Shown here piece after piece: positions 57,191-64,000 of a stretch of 64,000 nt of DNA. The translations under genes were made by a program, and so were the position numbers. Source of the stretch: Paulownia fortunei. Taxonomy: Eukaryota > Streptophyta > Magnoliopsida > Lamiales > Paulowniaceae. The first letter of the stretch is position 1, and every line of letters starts with the position of its first letter. The notes beneath the pieces are model-generated. The model was given only the letters and a program-made list of their open reading frames with translations, did no database searches and had not been told where the DNA came from. The DNA lies in NCBI GenBank assembly GCA_019321725.1, contig CM033118.1:6722071-6786070 (forward strand), given 5' to 3'.

Positions 57191-57469
57191 CTTGGCTTTC
57201 TAGTGGTTCAAGAATAAATTCAAAATGATATCTGAGCAAAGAGTTGTGATTGAAATACGAAAATTGTCATCAGTAGCACCACAATTCAAATTCTTCAACA
57301 TTTCAACCAAGTTTTTGGTTTCTTTCCATTTTCTTCTTCTTTTGTCATTACCTACAAGATTTCAAACTAAATGCATAAAAAGTAACAAAAACACTTGAAA
57401 ACAAACCAAATGCTAATCAACCACCACGTTTTATACTCCTTTCTTATTTCCAATCGTAATGTTGAATTC

Positions 57470-58680
57470 CTGGAGTAAAAAAATCCACCAAATCAGTCCA
57501 GGTTTGGCATCTTTTTTTGATAAAAGATATTTTAAAGCTGCATGATCTCTAAAAATAATAACTAGTGAGCTAACAAGATAAGATCTAAATTATCCAATGC
57601 AAAAAAGTACAAGAAGTAATTCTTTTTCTGTTGTTGAATAATTCAATAGAGCATTGTTTAAAGTTTTACTTACATAGTAAATAACATATGATTTCTTATC
57701 TTTTCTTTGTCTTACGACAGCTCCAATAGCATAGTTACTAGCATCACACATTATTTCAAAATGTAAAATCCAATCTGGAGGCTGCATGATTGGAGCAGAC
57801 ATAAGCATGTTTTTAAGCTTAACAAAAGCATTCTCGCAATTCATTCCATCCAAAAATAGTGTCTTTAGTTAGAAGATTACACAAAGGTTATTATACTAAA
57901 ATCTTTGATAAATCTTCTATAAAAATCAGCATGTCCTAAAAATGATCTTACCTCTTTCACAGACTTTGGTATTGGCAAATTGGCAATTAACTCAATTTTA
58001 GATTTGTCTACTTCAATACATTTTGATGAAATAATGTGTCCAAGAACAATACCAGTTGTTACCATGAAATGACATTTCTCCCAATTGAGAACAAGTTTCT
58101 TTTCTTCACACCTGATCAAAATATTTTCTAAATTAGACAAGCAATCGTCAAATGAATTATCAAAAATAGAAAATCATCCATGAAGACTTTAAGAAAATGT
58201 TCAACCATGTCACTAAAAATACTAAATATGCATCGTTGAAATGTAGTTGGTGCATTACATAAATCAAAAGGCATCTTTCGATATGTAAAAGTACCAAAAG
58301 GACATGTAAAAGTTGTTTTCTCTTGATCTTCAAGTGTAATTGCAATATGATTATATCCAAAATATCTATCTAATAAGTAGTAAAATTCATGTCCCGCAAC
58401 TCTTTTTAAGATTTGATCCATAAAGAGTAGTGAAAAATGATATTTTCTAGTAACTGAATTGAGTTTCCTGTAGTTAATGTACATTTGCCAACTAGTAACA
58501 ATCCTAGTTGGAATTAATTCATCATTCTCATTCTTGACTACATTAACTCCAGATTTCTTAGGTACAACTTGAGTAGGACTCATCCCTTTGCTGTCAGAAA
58601 TAGGATAAATGATTTTCATTATCTAAGAGTTTAATGACTTCATTTCTCACTACTTTTTTCATATTAGGATTTAGCATTCA
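57470..58680 (-). pseudogene. Reverse transcriptase and RNase H of element D (degenerate)
   Basis: RT blocks: MSPTQVVPKK, INYRKLNSVTRKYHFSLLF, FTCPFGTFTYRKMPFDLCNA, catalytic FMDDF (about 58165-58180), and after a frameshift NWEKCHFMVTTGIVLGHII and VRSFLGHADFYRRFI. RNase H: IMCDASNYAIGAVVRQRKDK and STTEKELLLV. One frameshift lies just after the catalytic box and others near 57880 and 57600. Confidence 0.88.
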
Positions 58681-59700
58681 TTGCATCTCTTTAGAAGGTT
58701 TAGCATTTTCCTCTAGATAGATGTTATGTGTGAAAATTAAAGGACTAATACCTTTAATATCTACAATGGTCCATCCTAAAGCATTCTTATGCATTTTAAG
58801 AGTTTTGAGCAGCTTATCTTCTTGGGATGCATCCAGTTTGGAAGAACTTATTACTGGAAATATTTTATTCTCACCCAAGAATGAGTATTTCGAATCAAAT
58901 AGAAAAGGTTTCAAACCAATCACAGGAGTTTTAATACTTGATGGAACAGATTGTACTATTGATAATAAAGTTCTTCAAATCTTAGCTTCCAAAAATATAT
59001 TTCTTATACTTGCAAAAAATCAGAGAGATTATTAGAGTGCATTTTTTTACAAATACTTTCACTTTCAAAATAAGTCTTCAAATGATTTAAAGAGTTAGTG
59101 GTAGTAAAATATTCATGAACTAGTTTTTTGATTGAATCCACTTCATGTACTTCGGCATTTGCTGCAGGTTGCTTACACACATTAGGCACATTTAGTTCCA
59201 ACTAAAAGATAACTTCAAAATTCCATTCATACAATTAATCAAAACATTTGAAGTTGCAATAAAAGGACTACCCAAAATGATTGAAATATGTGTATGTGTA
59301 TGTGTAACAAGCTCTGTATCCAACATAATGAAATCCTTATAAAGTAAAACTTATCAATTTGCACCAACACACCTTCTACTGCTTCTTTTGGAACTTTAAT
59401 CTAATGGTCAGCTAGTTGGAGTACAATAAAAGTTGTTTTAAATTCTACAAAATATAACTGTTCATAAACTGAGAAAGGGAGAAGATTTATACTAGCACCA
59501 AGATCAACCAAAGCACATTTTATTCTAGTGTTTTCTATAGTACATGAAATGCTTGGACAACCTGGATCTTTGTACTTGGGTGGAGTGAATTGTTGAATAA
59601 TTGAACTAACACTTTTAGTTAAAAATGCCTTCTTTTGCACATGATATTTTCTTTTGATTGCACACAAATCATTCAAAATTTTGGCATAAGAAGGGACTTG
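58681..59700 (-). pseudogene. Protease region of element D (degenerate)
   Basis: PPKYKDPGCPSISCTIE and VDLGASINLLPFSVYEQL (59676-59401) keep the DLGAS-type active site that element C has lost. LELNVPNVCKQP-like and protease-RT linker blocks (ALGWTIVDIKGISPLIFTHN) follow to 58681. Several stops and frame changes. Confidence 0.85.
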
Positions 59701-61224
59701 TTTGATTGCATCTAATAATGGAATACTAATCTTGACTTATTAAAAAAGTTCAAATATTTCAAAATTTGAGTTCAATTTCTGAGTTGGTTGCAATTTTTGA
59801 GGAAAAGGAGCTAGGGTGAGTATTTTTCAATTGCATCATTTTCAAACTTACCTTCATCGTCAAGGCTATTTTTATCCTTTATTTCTGAAGGTGGATTAGA
59901 AACTTTCTCATTGGAATGAATAGTTTTGTCAACAACTTTTTCAATTTGAAGAGTTGTGACCGAATTAGCCTCATTTATTAAATTTTCACATGAAAAAAAA
60001 ACATGTTACTCAGTGAAAGGATTAGGTTGATGTTGAGCTGGAAACTTACATTTTTCCTGAGTGCGCAAAGAGGCAGTTAGTGTTGAAAATGTGTTTTTTA
60101 TCTCATTAATAAGTTTGATTATTGATGTTTGTTTTTCATGCATAAATGCTTGCAAAGTCTCCTGAAATGGATTTTGTATATGGAGCTAGATAAGAAGGAA
60201 AGTTTGGTGGCTTTGGTGAATGTAGCAGTTGAGCACAGTTATCATCTCGTCTACTAAAATTGGGATGATTTCTCCACTGTGGATTGTAAATTTCAAAATA
60301 TGGAGAATTGAAAGGTTTTTTGAATGTGTTCATGAAATTTGCTTGTATTGTAAAATTTGGACAATCATTGGTGGAGTACCCCATAAGTTCACAATTGCTA
60401 CAAACTTCTTCCTCTTGCATAGATTTGATTTTCCTTCAACTTTTTTTGTTAAACTAGCGATCGTAACATTTAAATCATCTTCTTGACTAAGATAATATTT
60501 TCTTTTATTACTATTAACAAGATTAGATCTAATAGTACCTTCGAAAAAATTAACATTATGCCATGATTAAGAGTTTTCTACCAAATGGTCTAGATATTCT
60601 AGGGTTTCATCGAGTTCTTTATCAACAAACCTACCATTACACATTGTTTCAACAAATTATATTATTTTAGGAGTTAAACCTTCTTAAAAGAAACTAATTA
60701 AACATCATTTTTCAAAATCATAATGTGGACATGAATTCAAAAAATCTTTAAATCTTTCCCAATATTGAAAGAAAGTTTCATTAGAATTTTGAAAAAATAA
60801 ATTGGACTTGTCTTTTCAAAGCATTAGTTTTATGAGATAGAAAGAACTTTTTCAAAAATTCAGCTTGCAAATCTTGACAAGTGTCAATTGACCTAGGTTT
60901 TAAAGAATTAATCCAAGTTTTTTATTTATCTTTTAAAAAAAAAGAAAATAATTTGAGCTTAATAATCTCATTTGTATAAGTTTGAACATCAAAAGTTGCA
61001 CATATTTCATCAAATTCTTCCAGATATAAGTAAGGACATTCAGAATCTAAACTGTGAAAATTAAGAAGTAAAGGGATTATACGTAGCTTGAATTGAAAGT
61101 TATGTGGATTGAGAGAAAAAATGAAACAAGAAGGAGAAGAATTTCGAGGAGGATACAAGTAATAACATATGGTTCGCACTTGTTGATTCTCATTTTCATC
61201 CTGTACACTTTCATTTTTAGCCAT
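59700..61224 (-). pseudogene. gag of element D (degenerate)
   Basis: The start at Met 61224 (MAKNESVQDENENQQ) is followed by PPRNSSPSCFIFSLNPHNFQ, ECPYLYLEEFDEICATF and KLKLFSFFLKDK in one open frame to 60922. The zinc-knuckle block CSNCELMGYSTNDC (about 60400) has Tyr for His. Broken in between. Confidence 0.85.
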
Positions 61225-61382
61225 GGTGGAAGTATGTGGAGATGATTCAAACAAAGTTTCAAAATTATTTCTAACTGAACACCAAGAATTATGACTATAA
61301 TACCATATGGCCATACAATCATAAAGAAATATACAATATTTACAAAGAAAAAATATTTACAACCTAAATACTTACCTTGTCG

Positions 61383-61400
61383 TCCCCGGCAACGGCGCCA
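61383..61400 (-). other. Primer-binding site for tRNA-Asp (element D)
   Basis: Identical 18 bases to the element C site (TGGCGCCGTTGCCGGGGA on the minus strand), a few bases from the LTR end at 61407. Confidence 0.9.
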
Positions 61401-61406
61401 AAAACT

Positions 61407-61870
61407 TGCTACAACTTTAAGGTTGCAAACCCAAGTGCAAGTTACGTCAAGTAATAATTTTTTTTGTGGGTTCGAGGTAGATCCACAGGTAAGTTGTTTG
61501 AAGATTTCGGGATTATATTTCTAAAAAAAAAGATGAGCTTTATATGGTAGAATATAAAAAAATAATATATGCTATAATTAGAAAAAATAATAAAAATACT
61601 GAAGTTTAAGGATCCGCTCTTGAGTTTTGGATAGATGAACGATTATTTATTCTTTTTACCTCTTTTAATTGCCACTATTGGAATTCATACATAATGAATG
61701 TTACAATGGAAAAATATTATCAAGTAGCTCATAAAATAAGATAATCATGATATTGTCTTACTATTTGCAAATTATCACTTAATGCCAACACTTGTTTATG
61801 GGATCAAATATTTATGCACACATTTATCCATAATAAATTAAAGTTTCACAATAGTGGTTGATGTAGAACC
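61407..61870 (-). mobile_element. Element D 5' LTR, segment next to the primer site
   Basis: It matches 40336-40800 of the C LTR. At about 61870 it switches into an inverted LTR piece. Confidence 0.85.
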
Positions 61871-62782
61871 AACTTTTGGCAACTAGCATACCACTTGATT
61901 AACCCCTCCATTATTTATTTGGCCTTTAGCTTACTCCAAGTACTATAAATAGGCCATGTATTAAGCTTGTAAGAGGAGAGGGGGAAAAGGGTTTCTTTAG
62001 GCTAAGTTATCTAATTTGTATATTTTCTAGTATTGTAAGTTTTCTAGTAGTAATAGAAATGAATTTTCTAGTTTCTCTTATATTTTTAGTCTTTGCTACT
62101 TTTATTATGTCTTTCTAAATTTCATTTTGTTGAGAAAAAATGGTGAATCTCTTGATGGAGGAAGAGAAATGGTTATAAGGGTAGAAATTATTTAAGTATG
62201 ATATATTATTATTTTTATTTTTAATCTAAACCCTACTTGTTTTGTGTGATTCTTGATTTATGTATCTCCAATGGCACAACAAATACTTGGGTTCATTTAG
62301 CTTATTATACGATTTTACCCCACCGACTGCTAATATGAAACCTTGATTTGTTATTGACGAATATGTGCATAAATGCTTGATTCCATAAATAAGTATTGGC
62401 GTTAAGAGATAATTTACGATAGTAAGACAATATCATGATTACCTTATTGCATGAGTTACTTGATAATATCTTCCCATTGGAACCTTCATTATGTATGGAT
62501 TCTAATTATGGTAATTAATAGAGGTAAAAAGAATAAATAACCATTTTTCTATCCAGAACTCAAGAGTGGATCCCTAATTCTCAGTACTTTTATTACTTTG
62601 ATTTTTCTTTAGTTACATCATACATTAATTGTTTATATATTTTGATTCACATAGACTTCATCTTTTTAGAAATATAAACTTGAATTCTTCAAACAACTTC
62701 CTTGTGGATCGACCTCGAACTCACGAGAAATTTATTACTTACTACAACCTGCACTTGAGTTTGCAATCTTAAAGTTGTAGCA
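61870..62782 (+). mobile_element. Inverted LTR fragment within the element D LTR
   Basis: A plus-orientation copy of the same LTR, from GGCAACTAGCATACCACTTG to the terminus TTGTAGCA at 62782, with a TATA box at 61944-61951. Its last 460 bp are the inverted complement of 61407-61870. Confidence 0.85.
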
Positions 62783-63010
62783 AGTCACAAAAAAACCAAA
62801 TCATTAACATGCCTTAAAGATTTCCAAAATTCCAATGGAATGAAACTTCAAAGGCCAATCATTACCTAAGTACCAATATACATATTAGTTTAACTCAACC
62901 GCATGATCTTATGTGTGTGTGTATAGCCAGTTCATCATACCATAATCATCACTCGGATAAGTTTATAGAATTTAACACTTTCTAAAAAATTCACTTCTAA
63001 AGATGAATTG
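62783..63010. other. Unassigned 228-bp filler within the element D LTR
   Basis: No match to the LTRs or to other parts of the window. It contains a short (GT)n run near 62912. The minus LTR resumes right after it with CATTGAATTGAATTAT. Confidence 0.5.
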
Positions 63011-63687
63011 ACATCCATTGAATTGAATTATATTTTTCAGTCAGATACAACAAGATTTTGAAGATACGTGAATAATCAAAATTGTAAATCTTTCACCTCT
63101 GATATATTTTCATATATCTTTTGTCAAATTTGGCAGTTGGATGAAGGAGATATGGTCAAATTACCGAGTCATGTCCAAGAGCCGCCCTTTAACATCAGCA
63201 TCAACTTGCAGCCCATGGTTTTACCATTTTAACACATTTTCACACTATCTTGTCTTCATAAAACTTGTTTATTTACCTCTTGGGTATAACATATCCGAAT
63301 TTCAGCCCAAAATAAATTTTGGCTCAAGATATATAACCGAATTGGTAAAATAAGTCAATATTGGCTGAACTCTGATCTGAATTTTGGTGATCCATTTTGT
63401 ACAACTACGTTGACGAATTTTCTGCTATCATCAAGACTGAATTTGACTGATCTTCCAACATAAAAGTTGTACCTCTATCTCTTGGATTTCAAATTAAACA
63501 AGCTTCAAGTCCATAGGACTTTTGATCATGAAGTTATGCTCAAATTGCAAAAACTGCACAAGTCTAAAAACATGCTTCCATTTATTCCCTAACACAAAAC
63601 ATTAATAAAATAATAATATTAACAAGAATAAATCAAGAAAAGTATAAAGGATTTGATACAAAAATATATCAAAATATACACTTATCA
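63011..63687 (-). mobile_element. Element D 5' LTR, outer segment
   Basis: It matches about 41272-41941 of the C LTR. The LTR start on the minus strand is TGATAAGTG at 63687. Confidence 0.85.
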
Positions 63688-64000
63688 TGACTCAAGTTTG
63701 TGTCAGTTTATCTGTTTTAGTTGTTCTTTTCTATTTTGCTTAGAGACAAGCAAATGTTTAAGTTTGGGCGTATTTGTTGAATTGGTTTTATACCAACAAT
63801 TCGTATGCCTTTTGATGATTTATAATACTTTTGATGCATTTATATTTTCAAGCATTTATAATACTTTTGACACAGTCAAGTTGAAATTTTGTAGGTAATG
63901 ACAAAATGAGAAGAAAATGGAAAGAAACATAAAACTTGGTTAAATTTTAGCAAAACCCTCTTTATAGTGCTATTGTGGGCAGTGTTTGTATTTCAATCAA
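63688..64000 (+). mobile_element. 3' end of another gypsy element with LTR start
   Basis: AGAGACAAGCAAATGTTTAA and then GTTTGGGCGTATT is a gypsy-type polypurine lead-in. TGTTGAATTGG at 63775 is the likely LTR start. From 63889 it matches the solo LTR at 55929-57405 (inverted). The LTR runs off the window. A run of open codons at 63653-63898 crosses these features and is not a gene. Confidence 0.65.

Larger units (their letters stand above)
55929..57405 (-). mobile_element. Solo LTR of another gypsy family inside element D
   Basis: It interrupts element D between RNase H and integrase. The left end TGTTCATGAAATATTTTGC is the complement of a ...CA LTR end. The minus strand shares TAGGTAATGACAAAA and GAAAATGGAAAGAAAC with the element at 63890-63930. 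No coding sequence is inside. The right end is approximate, and I could not confirm a target duplication. Confidence 0.7.
53470..63687 (-). mobile_element. Element D: Athila-like Ty3/gypsy retrotransposon, 3' end lost at the gap
   Basis: On the minus strand: rearranged 5' LTR (63687-61407), tRNA-Asp primer site, gag (from 61224), protease, RT, RNase H, a solo LTR insertion (57405-55929), integrase, the unidentified conserved segment and the start of the LOG fragment. It is closely similar to C across coding parts but more decayed. The LOG remainder, 3' noncoding DNA and 3' LTR are not in the sequence. Confidence 0.88.

Overview
This is AT-rich plant nuclear DNA, almost certainly from a eudicot and possibly an asterid; I cannot name the species. 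I see no intact host protein-coding gene, no tRNA or rRNA gene and no CRISPR array. Nearly all recognisable sequence is decayed LTR retrotransposon, nested and rearranged, as in pericentromeric or other repeat-rich plant chromatin. One 100-base N run (53370-53469) marks an assembly gap.

Layout. 1-363: the 3' end of a Ty1/copia element and its polypurine tract, then an LTR-like repeat (364-799). 800-7695 and 15458-15514: Athila-like Ty3/gypsy element A on the minus strand. Element A is split by a chromovirus (Tekay/Del-like) LTR with a perfect 5-bp target duplication, and that LTR is itself split by a 5'-truncated chromovirus on the plus strand (8988-14799). 15515-22412: Athila-like element B on the plus strand, head to head with A. 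23831-26060: a long dispersed LTR-like repeat, seen again at 51720-53088 and inverted at 364-799. 26541-30591: a degraded copia polyprotein. 30592-41941: Athila-like element C on the minus strand, the most complete element, with 5' LTR, tRNA-Asp primer site, gag, protease-RT-RNase H, integrase, polypurine tract and a partial 3' LTR. 41942-42690: a copia-type LTR end. 42691-51719: low-complexity intergenic DNA with little to recognise. 53123-53369: a poly(A)-tailed transcript end abutting the gap. 53470-63687: Athila-like element D on the minus strand, interrupted by a solo LTR (55929-about 57405) and with a rearranged 5' LTR. 63688-64000: the 3' end of another gypsy element.

The most notable signal is that all four Athila-like elements carry, between pol and the 3' noncoding region and in the sense orientation, an intron-less piece of a LOG gene (LONELY GUY, cytokinin riboside 5'-monophosphate phosphoribohydrolase). 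Next to it is a second conserved coding segment that I do not recognise, with a CX2CX4CX3C cluster. The LOG piece is best preserved in C, is triplicated in tandem in A (742-bp unit), has collapsed into a 140-bp palindrome in B, and is cut by the assembly gap in D. This looks like one old capture of a host cytokinin-activation gene by a retrotransposon lineage, which then spread. A and B also share a chimeric, RT-less organisation with a different protease type from C and D, so at least two sublineages carry the captured gene. Every copy seen here is broken.
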